From the NCBI RefSeq assembly GCF_042660675.1, contig NZ_JBHSUL010000003.1:35100-99099 (forward strand): 64,000 bases of DNA, read 5' to 3'. The first letter of the stretch is position 1; every line of letters begins with the position of its first letter. Shown here in pieces: positions 44,181-53,077 of this stretch. This DNA comes from Marinilactibacillus sp042660675. Its GTDB lineage: Bacteria; Bacillota; Bacilli; Lactobacillales; Carnobacteriaceae_A. Below the pieces are notes generated by a model that was not told the DNA's origin, made no database searches, and saw only the letters and a program-made list of their open reading frames with translations. Made by a program: the position numbers and the translations under genes.

Positions 44181-45647
44181 ATGACGAAACCATTTGACCG
44201 TACGCAAGACGGACTGTACTTCGCAGATTTTATAAGCAAACGACACGCCTCTCCAGAGGAGCTTATTGAAGAAAGCTTCAAACAAATTGAACAACAGAAT
44301 CCCACTTTAAATACTGTTATTTCAACTAGAAAAGAAGCTGCGCTTAAAGAAGCACGCTCTAGAAAGTTCGCTGGTTTACCTTTTGGAGGTGTCCCGATTC
44401 TTTTAAAAGGACTGGGACAAAACCTTGAGGGAGAGCCGGCTACGTCTGGTGCGCGTATTCTAAAAGACGTCAAGGCGAAAAGAACGGCTCATTTCGTTAC
44501 TGATCTGGAAAATGCTGGCTTTATTCCCATTGGACATACCAACATACCGGAATTCGGATTCACGAATATCACAAATCCTGAATTGTATGGACCAGCTAGA
44601 AACCCTTGGTCTAAGGACCGAACACCTGGTGGTTCAAGTGGTGGTGCAGCTGCGGCGGTCGCTTCCAATATGACTCCTGTCGCTGGTGCTAGTGATGGCG
44701 GCGGATCGATTCGGATTCCAGCTTCTTTTACCGGACTAGTCGGCTTGAAACCAACGCGTGGACGTACAGCAGTCGGTCCCGGTAGCGGTCGTGGCTGGCA
44801 AGGAGCTTCTATTAGTTTCGCCTTAACGAAATCAGTTCGTGATACAGCTGCTTTACTAGATGCCGTTCAAGTTGTTCAACCACAAGCAGCCTTTCAGACT
44901 CCTTTATTTGAAGCAGGTTATCGTTCCGTTTTGAACGATTCGTTCGCAAGTCCTTTAAAAATCGCTGTTAATCTAACAGCTCCAAGCCAGCATGCAATTT
45001 CTGAAGAAGCCATAAAAGCTGTTAAAGCTGCGGCAAACTGGTTTGAAGCCAAAGGTCATCAAGTTGTTGAAGCCAAGCCCAATATCGATACTCTTAGCCT
45101 GATGAAAAGTTATTATGCCATGAACGCTGGGGAGACAGCCGCCGTTTTTGAAGAATTGGAGCAAAGTTTTGGAACATCTTTTTCTTTAACGGATATGGAA
45201 TTAATGACTTGGACTATACTGCAAGCTGGAAAGAAACTCCCCGCCGCGACTTACGCTCGTGCACTTGCTGAATGGGACAGTGCTGCAGAAAGTTACCACT
45301 ATTTCCATCAAGAGTACGATATCTTGCTAGAGCCAGCCACAGCTGATGTTGCACCAAAGGTAGATCGTCCCTATTGGTCTGATTCACTGAAACGTCGGAT
45401 GGAATACACACAAGACCATTCTTCTGACGAAGCTCAACAGATCATATGGGATATGTTTACACAGAGCTGGGATATTACTCCTTTTACGCAGCATGCTAAC
45501 TTAACCGGGCAACCTGCAATTAGCCTGCCTACACACTTGACACCAGAAGGCCTTCCGCTCGGGATTCAATTGACTGCACCAAAAGGTCAGGAGTATCTTC
45601 TTTTACAAATTGGTCAACAAATGGAACTAGATGGACAATTCATCTAA
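44181..45647 (+). CDS. Amidase signature family enzyme
   Basis: A 488-residue hydrolase with the Ser-cisSer-Lys triad: GVPILLKGLGQ gives the lysine at about residue 78, the glycine/serine stretch TPGGSSGGAAAAVA the cis-serine at about 155, and GGGSIRIPASFTGLVGLKPTRGR the nucleophile at about 178. QPAISLPTH near the end is another family mark. It resembles the 6-aminohexanoate cyclic-dimer hydrolase (NylA)/GatA-like group, but lone amidases act on many amides and the substrate is unknown. AAGAGG precedes the ATG. Not part of a gatCAB set. Confidence 0.88.
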   Translation: MTKPFDRTQDGLYFADFISKRHASPEELIEESFKQIEQQNPTLNTVISTRKEAALKEARSRKFAGLPFGGVPILLKGLGQNLEGEPATSGARILKDVKAKRTAHFVTDLENAGFIPIGHTNIPEFGFTNITNPELYGPARNPWSKDRTPGGSSGGAAAAVASNMTPVAGASDGGGSIRIPASFTGLVGLKPTRGRTAVGPGSGRGWQGASISFALTKSVRDTAALLDAVQVVQPQAAFQTPLFEAGYRSVLNDSFASPLKIAVNLTAPSQHAISEEAIKAVKAAANWFEAKGHQVVEAKPNIDTLSLMKSYYAMNAGETAAVFEELEQSFGTSFSLTDMELMTWTILQAGKKLPAATYARALAEWDSAAESYHYFHQEYDILLEPATADVAPKVDRPYWSDSLKRRMEYTQDHSSDEAQQIIWDMFTQSWDITPFTQHANLTGQPAISLPTHLTPEGLPLGIQLTAPKGQEYLLLQIGQQMELDGQFI

Positions 45648-45650
45648 AAA

Positions 45651-45688
45651 TAGAGCCCTTCAAAGTTTTTCTCTTTGAAGGGCTCTTT
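45651..45688 (+). terminator. Terminator between the amidase and dps genes
   Basis: AGAGCCCTTCAAAG pairs with CTTTGAAGGGCTCT and TTTG follows; it sits between two convergent genes. Confidence 0.8.
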
Positions 45689-45692
45689 GTAT

Positions 45693-46163
45693 TTATTTTT
45701 TATCGTCTAGTGCTGTGTGTCCTCTGTATGCTTGCATCATCCAGATGGTTTTGTCCACTTGTGTTTTCTGAGCAATCAACATGTCATTTGATACATCATC
45801 ATGTTCTTCATCTGTTAGTTTAATACCGTTTGAAAGTTCATCTCTTAAAACCTCAAAATCCGTGATCACATTATGGATCATTTCTTCTTCAGATAAGGTT
45901 CTTTCTTCAACGGATTCAGAAATCAGCGAATGCTCAAGAAATTCTTGTAACGTTGAATAAGGTTTCCCACCGAGAGCTAGTAGTCTCTCTGCTGTTTCAT
46001 CCATTTGTTCCGTTAAATCATCATATAGTTCTTCCAATTTAGGGTGAAGAGAGAAAAAGTTCGGTCCTTTGATATACCAGTGTGCCTGATGCAATTTGAT
46101 ATAGAATAAACCTTGTGTAGCTACCAATGTATTTAAATATGCTTTTGATTTTTCACTTACCAT
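45693..46163 (-). CDS. dps: Dps family ferroxidase/DNA-protecting protein
   Basis: A 156-residue ferritin-like protein that forms 12-mers, oxidises and stores iron and protects DNA from peroxide. LNTLVATQGLFYIKLHQAHWYIKGPNFFSLHPKLEELYDDLTEQMDETAERLL contains the inter-subunit ferroxidase set: His in LHQAHW, then H, D and E in the following helix. The last helix ends TIWMMQAYRGH. A strong CCTCC site on the minus strand and a PerR-like palindrome lie just before the start, so regulation by peroxide or iron is likely. Confidence 0.93.
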   Translation of the reverse strand: MVSEKSKAYLNTLVATQGLFYIKLHQAHWYIKGPNFFSLHPKLEELYDDLTEQMDETAERLLALGGKPYSTLQEFLEHSLISESVEERTLSEEEMIHNVITDFEVLRDELSNGIKLTDEEHDDVSNDMLIAQKTQVDKTIWMMQAYRGHTALDDKK

Positions 46164-46179
46164 AAATCTTCCTCCTATT

Positions 46180-46194
46180 TAATAATCATTCTAA
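46180..46194 (-). promoter_or_regulatory. Possible PerR/Fur-type box at dps
   Basis: Read on the minus strand, TTAGAATGATTATTA matches 13 of 15 bases of the Per box TTATAATNATTATAA. It lies immediately before the dps ribosome site. No position-weight scan was run. Confidence 0.5.
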
Positions 46195-46320
46195 TCTAAC
46201 TATAGAACTTCTATAACTACATGTCTACTAATTCGGCTTCCTTAGACAGCCAGTCTATATTTCGCTATAATACATAAGAAGCGTTAGACTTTTAAAATCT
46301 AGTATCCGGAGGTCATTATT

Positions 46321-46944
46321 TTGATTCAAGTCAAACAAGTCATTACAGGAACGATCGAAGAGAATTGTTATATTATTTATCAGGGAGACAAAGCCCTAAT
46401 CGTTGATCCCGGTGACGAAACCAGCAAAATTAAAAACGAGATTGAAGAATTAGGTGTGTTACCTGTAGCCATCCTTTTAACGCACACTCATTTTGATCAT
46501 ATTGGTTCATTGGAAGCCATTCGAGTAGACTATGATATCCCAGTTTACGTAAGTCCCGAAGAACAGGAATGGCTAGGAGATCCAGAATTGAATCTATCCA
46601 ATCATAAACCTTTCAGTGTAACAGCTAGTCCTGCTGAATACCTATTTGATCCGATTGAAACGCTGACCATCGAAGGCTTTGCTTTTGATGTTGTACCAAC
46701 TCCTGGCCATTCGCCTGGTAGTGTCAGTTTTATTTTCCATGAAGATGCATTTGTTATTGCTGGCGATGCTCTATTTAAAGGTAGTGTTGGAAGAACGGAT
46801 CTACCCGGAAGCGAGCCTTCGGTCCTACTTGATGGCATCAGAAAACACTTGTTTATACTAGCTGACGATTACGCAGTGTATCCAGGCCATGGACCGGATA
46901 CAACGATTGGTTACGAAAAACATACAAATCCTTATTTTAAATGA
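46321..46944 (+). CDS. Metallo-beta-lactamase fold hydrolase (glyoxalase II-like)
   Basis: A 207-residue metal hydrolase. The metal motif ILLTHTHFDHIGSLEAI is at about 57-73, followed by PTPGHSPGSVSF (third histidine), FVIAGDALFKGSVGRTDL (bridging aspartate) and YPGHGPDTTIGYEK. This is the YqgX-like short glyoxalase II group common in Firmicutes, which lacks the C-terminal glutathione-binding domain. The TTG start has GGAGG eight bases before it. The asparaginase gene starts 15 bases later on the same strand. Confidence 0.9.
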   Translation: MIQVKQVITGTIEENCYIIYQGDKALIVDPGDETSKIKNEIEELGVLPVAILLTHTHFDHIGSLEAIRVDYDIPVYVSPEEQEWLGDPELNLSNHKPFSVTASPAEYLFDPIETLTIEGFAFDVVPTPGHSPGSVSFIFHEDAFVIAGDALFKGSVGRTDLPGSEPSVLLDGIRKHLFILADDYAVYPGHGPDTTIGYEKHTNPYFK

Positions 46945-46959
46945 TTGTGAGGCAAAAAT

Positions 46960-47934
46960 TTGAAACATATACTCATATTGCACACTGGTGGTACGATTTC
47001 CATGAGTACAGATCAGAGTACCGGAGTCGTCAAGCCAAGTTCTGAACATCCATTAAATGAATACAAATATGTATTTGATCAAGAAGTTAAATTAACCGAA
47101 GAAGATATCCTGCAATTACCTTCTCCACACATGACGCCTGCGGATATGCTGATTGTTAAAAATCGCATTCTTGAAGCCATACATGAAAGCGACATTGATG
47201 GCGTTGTGATTACACACGGAACGGATACATTAGAAGAAACAGCTTATTTTTTAGACTTAACCGTCCCCTCTTCGATTCCAATCGTTATGACGGGTGCTAT
47301 GAGACCCACCAATGAGATTGGATCTGACGGTGTAAGAAATTTACAGAACGCGGTCTGGACAGCCATGTCAGACGACGCTGCTGATAAAGGTGTACTCGTC
47401 GTTATGAACGAAGAGATCCATGCAGCGCGGTATGTTACTAAAACGCATACGACGAATGTAGCGACATTTAGAACCCCAACTTTTGGACCTATCGGAATTG
47501 TTTCTAAAAAAGAAGTGATGTTTTTTCAAAAACTCATCAAAAAAGAATGTTTCCCTATTGATAGTGTGAACAAAGTGGTTCCTCTACTGAAAGCTTATGC
47601 TGGAATGGACGGTTTCCTCATAGAGTCTCTTGTCGAAAGTTCCATTGATGGTCTGGTTATTGAAGCACTTGGTGCTGGAAATATGCCTCCTGCTACATTA
47701 AAAGGGTTACACGCCTTGATTGAAAAAGGTGTCCCCATCGTTTTGACATCTCGAGCTTTTAATGGGATCGCTCAAGACATTTATGATTATGAAGGCGGCG
47801 GCAAGCAGCTTAAAAACGCTGGTGTCATTTTCGCTCCAGGTCTCAGCGGACCGAAAGCACGTCTAAAGTTACTTGTTGTACTGGAACAATCAACTGATCT
47901 AGATTATATAACGGAAGTATTTGAAAAAGTCTAA
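46960..47934 (+). CDS. ansA: L-asparaginase, type I
   Basis: Hydrolyses asparagine to aspartate and ammonia. The 324-residue protein has the first catalytic threonine in HTGGTISMS (about residues 8-16), the second in VVITHGTDTLEETAYFLDL (about 84-102), the lysine region PIVMTGAMRP, and GNMPP with VVLTSRAFNG-like late segment. No signal peptide, so it is cytoplasmic type I. Translation starts at TTG with GAGG upstream. It is second in a two-gene unit with the MBL hydrolase. Confidence 0.93.
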   Translation: MKHILILHTGGTISMSTDQSTGVVKPSSEHPLNEYKYVFDQEVKLTEEDILQLPSPHMTPADMLIVKNRILEAIHESDIDGVVITHGTDTLEETAYFLDLTVPSSIPIVMTGAMRPTNEIGSDGVRNLQNAVWTAMSDDAADKGVLVVMNEEIHAARYVTKTHTTNVATFRTPTFGPIGIVSKKEVMFFQKLIKKECFPIDSVNKVVPLLKAYAGMDGFLIESLVESSIDGLVIEALGAGNMPPATLKGLHALIEKGVPIVLTSRAFNGIAQDIYDYEGGGKQLKNAGVIFAPGLSGPKARLKLLVVLEQSTDLDYITEVFEKV

Positions 47935-47953
47935 GTGACAAGTTAACCAAAGG

Positions 47954-48002
47954 AAAAGCCCGAGCTGATTTGTACTTGTGTACGATCCAACTCGGGCTTT
48001 TA
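47954..48002. terminator. Terminator between ansA and scrB
   Basis: AAAAGCCCGAG pairs with CTCGGGCTTTT, with an inner GTAC/GTAC stem. A and T runs on the two sides make it usable from both strands. Confidence 0.8.
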
Positions 48003-48003
48003 T

Positions 48004-49452
48004 TTATGCTTTTTTTAAATCCCATTTACTAATTTGAACAGTTGTATCGCCACTAAATTCAATGCTATTTAACTGACTTGTCGGATACACTCTAGTCGTT
48101 AGCACATATTCTCCATCATTTAGGAAAATTTCAAGAGACGATGTATCTAAAAACAAATGAATACTGGTCAATTTAGATAATTCGATCGTTCTTTTTGAAC
48201 GCCCAAATCCAGAAGCGCCTAGACTTAGTGTGAAAACTTCCCCAGTATATTCTAGGGTAGTGTCTTGAGAAAGATTTATTTTTAAAGCTTTTGTTGGTTG
48301 TTCAACCTCAATGATCATTTCGTAGGTATCACTTGTTTCCTCTAAAACTTCAACTACTTCTTTTAATTCAACACCCCTACTTTGCACTTCTTTTCGAAGT
48401 ACTTGATATTCGGGTAGAGGTCTTTGCTTCAGTTTTCCATCTTCAATTGTGAGTTCTCTCGGAAGGGTCATAGCGTGTTGCCAGCCTCTTTCGATTGTCG
48501 GATTTGAATAATCAGGCTCAATATCTGGAAGCCCCATCCATCCCCAGAGAATTCTACGTCCTTGCTCATCCAAAAAAGTTTGCGGTGCGTAAAAATCAAA
48601 CCCTCTATCTAATTCTACAAACTCAGCTGTCGGTTCGAACTTCAAAGTATCCCAATCTGTTCGTCCAATAATTGAACCAGACTGATAGACATTTTCAAAT
48701 TCATGTCCTGACTGCTCTACACCTTGGGGAGACATCAGTAAAATATCTTGTCCATTGAGTTCGAAGAAATCTGGGCATTCCCACATATACCCTAAATCAG
48801 GTCTTTTTTCCAAAAGATTTCCTTTATACTCCCAAATAGACAGATCCTTCGATGCGTATAGCAAAATGGCACCTTTATCTTCACTTGTACGGCCACCGAG
48901 AACCATATAGAATAAACCATCTTTTTCAAGAATTTTAGGATCTCTTATGTGTTGCGTGAATCCATCTGGGTATTCACTGGAATCAATTACCACTTCTCGG
49001 CTATCAATGTGGAAGCCATCTTGACTTGTCATATGAACGGTATTATGTTCTCTACCGCTGGTAATATAGTCGTGTGTTCCAGAATGCTTTACATTTCCAG
49101 TATAAAAGAAATGGGTTACGCCATCTTTTTCAAATGCACTACCTGAGTAAACCCCATCTTTGTCGAAGGTCTGATCAGGATACAAAAAGATTTCTTCTTC
49201 TTTGAAATGCACAAGATCTGTAGATGTCTTATGCCCCCAATATTTCACTCCACCTTTTGGGTCTAACGGAGAGTATTGATAGTATAGATGGTACAATCCA
49301 TCTTTTTGATAGACACCATTGGGATCATTGAGCCATCCAGTAGGTGGCTGCTGATGAAAATGAAGTCTCCATGGATCCGTTGCTACTTTTTCAACCAGAT
49401 TCGGTTGCTTTGCTTTTATCTCTTTTTGTAGGGTTTCTTTTATATGATTCAT
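48004..49452 (-). CDS. scrB: Sucrose-6-phosphate hydrolase (GH32)
   Basis: Splits sucrose-6-phosphate, the product of the PTS, into glucose-6-phosphate and fructose. The 482-residue protein shows the GH32 order: the nucleophile motif HQQPPTGWLNDPNGVYQKD at about 31-49, YSGSAFEKDG, HIRDPKILEKDG (transition-state Asp), MWECPDFFEL (acid/base Glu), WGWMGLPD, then a C-terminal beta-sandwich from about 345. It follows scrA by 37 bases on the same strand and should share the ScrR-controlled promoter. Confidence 0.95.
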   Translation of the reverse strand: MNHIKETLQKEIKAKQPNLVEKVATDPWRLHFHQQPPTGWLNDPNGVYQKDGLYHLYYQYSPLDPKGGVKYWGHKTSTDLVHFKEEEIFLYPDQTFDKDGVYSGSAFEKDGVTHFFYTGNVKHSGTHDYITSGREHNTVHMTSQDGFHIDSREVVIDSSEYPDGFTQHIRDPKILEKDGLFYMVLGGRTSEDKGAILLYASKDLSIWEYKGNLLEKRPDLGYMWECPDFFELNGQDILLMSPQGVEQSGHEFENVYQSGSIIGRTDWDTLKFEPTAEFVELDRGFDFYAPQTFLDEQGRRILWGWMGLPDIEPDYSNPTIERGWQHAMTLPRELTIEDGKLKQRPLPEYQVLRKEVQSRGVELKEVVEVLEETSDTYEMIIEVEQPTKALKINLSQDTTLEYTGEVFTLSLGASGFGRSKRTIELSKLTSIHLFLDTSSLEIFLNDGEYVLTTRVYPTSQLNSIEFSGDTTVQISKWDLKKA

Positions 49453-49489
49453 TTGTCCATCCTTTTTGACTTATTTAACTTTTTGCATC

Positions 49490-50872
49490 TTACTTTGCAT
49501 TTAATTCTGCTTGTACTGGTCGACTTTGAACTTTAACCAATACAAATCCTACAGCAAATGAAACAGCAATCACGAGTAGATATTGCAATATGCTACTCAT
49601 ACTATTTGTATACAGTAACAGTCCTGGGATAAAAGTGATGCCCATACCTGTCGCAGAAAGACCTAAAAGAGAAGTTACGAGTCCTCCAGCTGCTCCTCCG
49701 ACCATACCAGAACCAAATACGCGCATGGATCTCAAGCTTACACCGAATAGGAGTGGTTCAGTGATTCCAAATAAGGTAGATGCACTTGCACTCAAGGCAT
49801 TGGAGCGTTTCAATTTGCTGCTCATCAGTAAGGCCGCGCTCACTGCTGCTCCGAATTGTCCAGCCATACTAGCAGTTCCAAGTGTGTTCAATACATTTGT
49901 CCCACCATCATTCAATAAACTGATTTCGATAATACTGATGGAGTGGTGAAGACCTGTAATGGTAATCACTTGCTGGAAGCCAGCATAAATAATATACCCG
50001 ATTCCAAATGGTGCTTCTATTAGATAAATAATACTATTGATTACCCCAGATTCAGCAATCTGAACAATCGGTCCTAGTAGAAACAGCATAACTGCAATCG
50101 TGATTGTAATTGTCAAAAACGGTGTAACAATCAAGTCCATCATTTGTGGTACAAAACTTCTGAACAAACGCTCTAGTCTAGAAATCATCCAACCAGCTAA
50201 GATTGCTGGAATAACAGATCCTTGATAGCCGATAATATCAATCCCTAACAAGGTCAACGGCTCCGCTTCTCCCCCGGCTACTGCATAAGCATTCGGTAAT
50301 TGCGGGGCAACTAACATTAACCCTACTACAATCCCTAAAATCGGATTTCCACCGAATTTACGCGTTGCACTAAAAGCGATCAGTACCGGTAAGAACGCAA
50401 AAGCTGTATCTGTCAACATTTGGAACATCGTTAACCAGTCCGGACTCATTTCAACGCCTAGTTCGAGAATAAAGCCCCTAATCCCCATCAATAAACCAGT
50501 CGTAACAAGCACCGGAATCAAAGGAACTAGAATATCTGCCAATGTACGCACAACTTTTTGTAAAGGACTTAGATTCTGATAAACATCATCTTTAAATCCT
50601 CCAGAAGAGTTTTCAGAAGATTTGTCTCCTAACCTCTGTTCCATTTCACTATAAACAGCATTCACTTTTCCTGTCCCGAATATAAACTGGTGTTGACCGG
50701 TATTAAAAAAGTATCCCTTGCTCTCTGGAACCTCATCTACTTTATCTTTATTTAATTTACTGTCATCTTTTAGAATAATTCGAAGTCTCGTTGCACAATG
50801 TTCAAAATTTCGAATATTGTCTTCTCCACCCACAACTTCAATTAACTTATCAATCGTCTCGTCATATTTCAT
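49490..50872 (-). CDS. scrA: Sucrose-specific PTS transporter EIIBC
   Basis: Imports and phosphorylates sucrose. The 460-residue protein has an N-terminal EIIB domain with the phosphorylated cysteine in NFEHCATRLRIIL (Cys at about 26), a linker, and a Glc-superfamily EIIC domain from about residue 105 with about ten helices, including GITEPLLFGV near 368. There is no EIIA domain; the length equals Bacillus SacP, which also borrows an EIIA from another PTS. Next to scrB and scrR, sucrose is the likely sugar. The frame begins at ATG after AAGGGG. Confidence 0.93.
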   Translation of the reverse strand: MKYDETIDKLIEVVGGEDNIRNFEHCATRLRIILKDDSKLNKDKVDEVPESKGYFFNTGQHQFIFGTGKVNAVYSEMEQRLGDKSSENSSGGFKDDVYQNLSPLQKVVRTLADILVPLIPVLVTTGLLMGIRGFILELGVEMSPDWLTMFQMLTDTAFAFLPVLIAFSATRKFGGNPILGIVVGLMLVAPQLPNAYAVAGGEAEPLTLLGIDIIGYQGSVIPAILAGWMISRLERLFRSFVPQMMDLIVTPFLTITITIAVMLFLLGPIVQIAESGVINSIIYLIEAPFGIGYIIYAGFQQVITITGLHHSISIIEISLLNDGGTNVLNTLGTASMAGQFGAAVSAALLMSSKLKRSNALSASASTLFGITEPLLFGVSLRSMRVFGSGMVGGAAGGLVTSLLGLSATGMGITFIPGLLLYTNSMSSILQYLLVIAVSFAVGFVLVKVQSRPVQAELNAK

Positions 50873-50894
50873 TTCTCATTCCCCTTTTCTTTTT

Positions 50895-50908
50895 GGCAAC
50901 CGGTTCCA
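50895..50908. promoter_or_regulatory. ScrR-type operator, copy 1
   Basis: GGCAACCGGTTCCA has the central AACCGGTT palindrome and lies about 25 bases before scrA. Confidence 0.6.
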
Positions 50909-50960
50909 TTAATAGATAAATAAAAAAGTGCTGAATGCTAAAAGTTTTTTGAAGAGAATC

Positions 50961-50974
50961 AGAACCGGTTCCTT
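50961..50974. promoter_or_regulatory. ScrR-type operator, copy 2
   Basis: AGAACCGGTTCCTT has the same core. It lies just downstream of the predicted -10 box, where bound repressor would block transcription. Confidence 0.7.
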
Positions 50975-50986
50975 TTATTTGAGTCT

Positions 50987-51015
50987 ATCATATCAGGAAC
51001 CGGTTTCTTTTGCAA
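50987..51015 (-). promoter_or_regulatory. Predicted promoter of scrAB
   Basis: On the minus strand TTGCAA and TATGAT are separated by 17 bases, and the spacer contains operator copy 3. The transcript would begin about 105 bases before scrA. Confidence 0.7.
50994..51007. promoter_or_regulatory. ScrR-type operator, copy 3
   Basis: CAGGAACCGGTTTC sits inside the spacer between -35 and -10, so repressor would exclude RNA polymerase. Confidence 0.7.
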
Positions 51016-51018
51016 GCG

Positions 51019-51053
51019 AAAAAAAGAAAGCCCTTTTCTTTAGGCTTTCTTTC
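51019..51053 (-). terminator. Terminator overlapping the scrR stop codon
   Basis: On the minus strand AGAAAGCC pairs with GGGCTTTCT and a T run follows. The 5' arm includes the end of scrR, insulating scrR from scrAB. Confidence 0.7.
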
Positions 51054-52038
51054 TTGTTTTAGTTGAATGTTTAACCACTAATTCGTTTTGCAGTAACGTT
51101 TCGTAAGGGATTTCCGTTCCATTAATCAGTTCCGTTAAATAGTCTACTGCTTGGATACCCATATCTTTATAAGGGTAACTCATTGTCGTAATACTTGGTT
51201 GAACATAATCGGTTTCTTCGTATCCACCAAATCCACTGATAGAAAAGTCTTCCGGAACAGCATAATCCAATTCTATGGCTGCTTTCAGTACAGCAATTGC
51301 AATATTGTCCGTTGCACAGACAATATAGGAAGCACTGGTATTAGGAAGAACTTTAAGGGCATCTTGATAGGCGACTGGTTTGGAGAAGCTTGTTTCGATG
51401 ATCTCAACAGATGTCTCCTCTTCTCCTTTAAGACTATCCATAAATCCTTGTTTTCTCTCTAAGCCTACTGCCTTATCTTGTTCTGATACACCAAAAAACA
51501 AGAACGATTTATGCCCTAATTCAACCGCGTAACGACCAATCTTTTGTCCCGCTTCATAGTCTGCATAAGCGATGGAATGAATCGATTCCGCTCTTTGTCC
51601 CAGTACAAGAAAAGGTAGATTGGCTTCTTGGATAAGTGATTGGTGGCTATCCGTAATTTCTCTGGCAAGCAATATAATTCCTTCTACTCTTTGTTTAACG
51701 AGCGTTTGGATGTTGCCTAATTCTCTATTTCTATCTTGATTCGCATTTGTAATGATCAGCTCGTATCCATTTTCTCTAGCCTTTTCATCGATACCGTTCA
51801 ACACTTCATTAGTAGAAGCAGAATTCAGACGCGGAATGATGACGCCAATCATATTCGTTTTGTTTGCTTTCAAACTTCTTGCAAATGTATTTGGTGTGTA
51901 GCCTGTCTCTTTCACAATCTCATCTAGTTTCGTTCGAGTCTTCTGGCTAACGGATCCATTATTCAAATACCTAGATACCGTGCTTTTAGCTACCCCTGCT
52001 CTTTGAGCGATATCTTTGATGGTGACCACTGATTTCAC
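51040..52038 (-). CDS. scrR: LacI family sucrose operon repressor
   Basis: A 332-residue regulator with an N-terminal LacI helix-turn-helix (TIKDIAQRAGVAKSTVSRYLNNGSVSQKTR, residues 6-35), the hinge YTPNTFARSLKANKTNMIGVIIP, and a periplasmic-binding-like sensor domain ending in MSYPYKDMGIQAVDYL. It is followed by scrA and scrB, and three AACCGGTT operators lie in between, so it most likely represses them until a sucrose-derived or fructose signal appears. Its own promoter lies in the region after the thioesterase gene. The sugar is inferred from neighbours. Confidence 0.9.
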   Translation of the reverse strand: MKSVVTIKDIAQRAGVAKSTVSRYLNNGSVSQKTRTKLDEIVKETGYTPNTFARSLKANKTNMIGVIIPRLNSASTNEVLNGIDEKARENGYELIITNANQDRNRELGNIQTLVKQRVEGIILLAREITDSHQSLIQEANLPFLVLGQRAESIHSIAYADYEAGQKIGRYAVELGHKSFLFFGVSEQDKAVGLERKQGFMDSLKGEEETSVEIIETSFSKPVAYQDALKVLPNTSASYIVCATDNIAIAVLKAAIELDYAVPEDFSISGFGGYEETDYVQPSITTMSYPYKDMGIQAVDYLTELINGTEIPYETLLQNELVVKHSTKTRKKA

Positions 52039-52054
52039 TACTTTCTAAAAAGGA

Positions 52055-52804
52055 TTAGGATTGAAGTTTCCATTCAAAACTGGCACTACAGTTCGCTACG
52101 CCTTCAGTTCTAATCTTGTGCGCAGTAATGGTCTTGTCCTTTGTTTTTTCAATACTGACGAGACTTTGAATCATCTGATTTTCATGTACTTCTTTATCAT
52201 ATTTCACATTGGCATAAACCAATTTGTGTTCAGTTAAAAACGCGCCACCTAAAGTGTTTAAAGTCCAATCCAGGTATTTTGAATTGTTTACATGCTGATT
52301 GGTATCAATATCAAAATATCTGACGTGGAAAGGTTGTGAACGAGCCGTTTCTTCATCCAATTCCGTAGGTTTCGGGTTTCTTTTCACTTTTTTAGTGAAC
52401 TCCGCTTCGTAAGGAGCCACAATTTCTTCTGGAAGTCTGGCCATTTTACGCTTCTCAAGATCAAACAAAGCAAATGTCGAATGTATTTTGATTAGTTCTG
52501 TTCCTGCTTCGTCTCGGACGATAAAATCTCGATAACAAAACAACTTGTTATATTCTGTCGCGTAAGTTTCGATTTCTATTTTTTCTTTGTTTTCTGGAAA
52601 TTTAGTGATATGGAATTCATATTGTAAAATAATCCACGAATACCCCTTCTCCTCCATCACTTTTTCTCCCAGACCAAGCTGATCCGATTGTTCTCCTGAA
52701 ACTTCTAATATCAGATTGATAAGCATAGGGAGTGTGAGTGTATGCGTCCGATCGCACATATAATAACTAATTTCTTTTGTATTACGATATCTTTTTGCTA
52801 CCAT
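52055..52804 (-). CDS. Acyl-ACP thioesterase
   Basis: A 249-residue double hot-dog enzyme that frees fatty acids from acyl carrier protein. The N-terminal hot dog runs through YMCDRTHTLTLPMLINLILEVSGEQSDQLG and the second contains FHVRYFDIDTNQHVNNSKYLDWTLNTL, with the conserved D-x-N-x-H-V-N-N active-site pattern. These match the bacterial FatA-like family (Acyl-ACP_TE). It starts 16 bases before the scrR start in transcription order and on the same strand, but no functional link to sucrose use is evident. Confidence 0.92.
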   Translation of the reverse strand: MVAKRYRNTKEISYYMCDRTHTLTLPMLINLILEVSGEQSDQLGLGEKVMEEKGYSWIILQYEFHITKFPENKEKIEIETYATEYNKLFCYRDFIVRDEAGTELIKIHSTFALFDLEKRKMARLPEEIVAPYEAEFTKKVKRNPKPTELDEETARSQPFHVRYFDIDTNQHVNNSKYLDWTLNTLGGAFLTEHKLVYANVKYDKEVHENQMIQSLVSIEKTKDKTITAHKIRTEGVANCSASFEWKLQS

Positions 52805-53077
52805 GGATTTTTCCTACTTTCATTTAGTTCTACGTTAATGATTTTAGCACAGATTGTTCTGTACATTGTATCATTTAAAAAGTTATCCGCTTACAATTGC
52901 CTGCACTTTCTAAATATGAGAAAATTGGGGTAAAATTTTTAAAAATATAACCTTAATTATGAAAATATATTGAATTTTCTCTTCTATTTGTATTAAAATC
53001 TATAGAGTAACGATATCATTTTAGCTTTTACGTTTATTTAGATATTGCTTACAATCAACTAAGGAGGATTTAAATTT

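Noticed and set aside
51010..51023. cre site next to the scrAB promoter
   Set aside because: TGCAAGCG matches only the first half of the consensus and overlaps the -35 box and terminator; not convincing.
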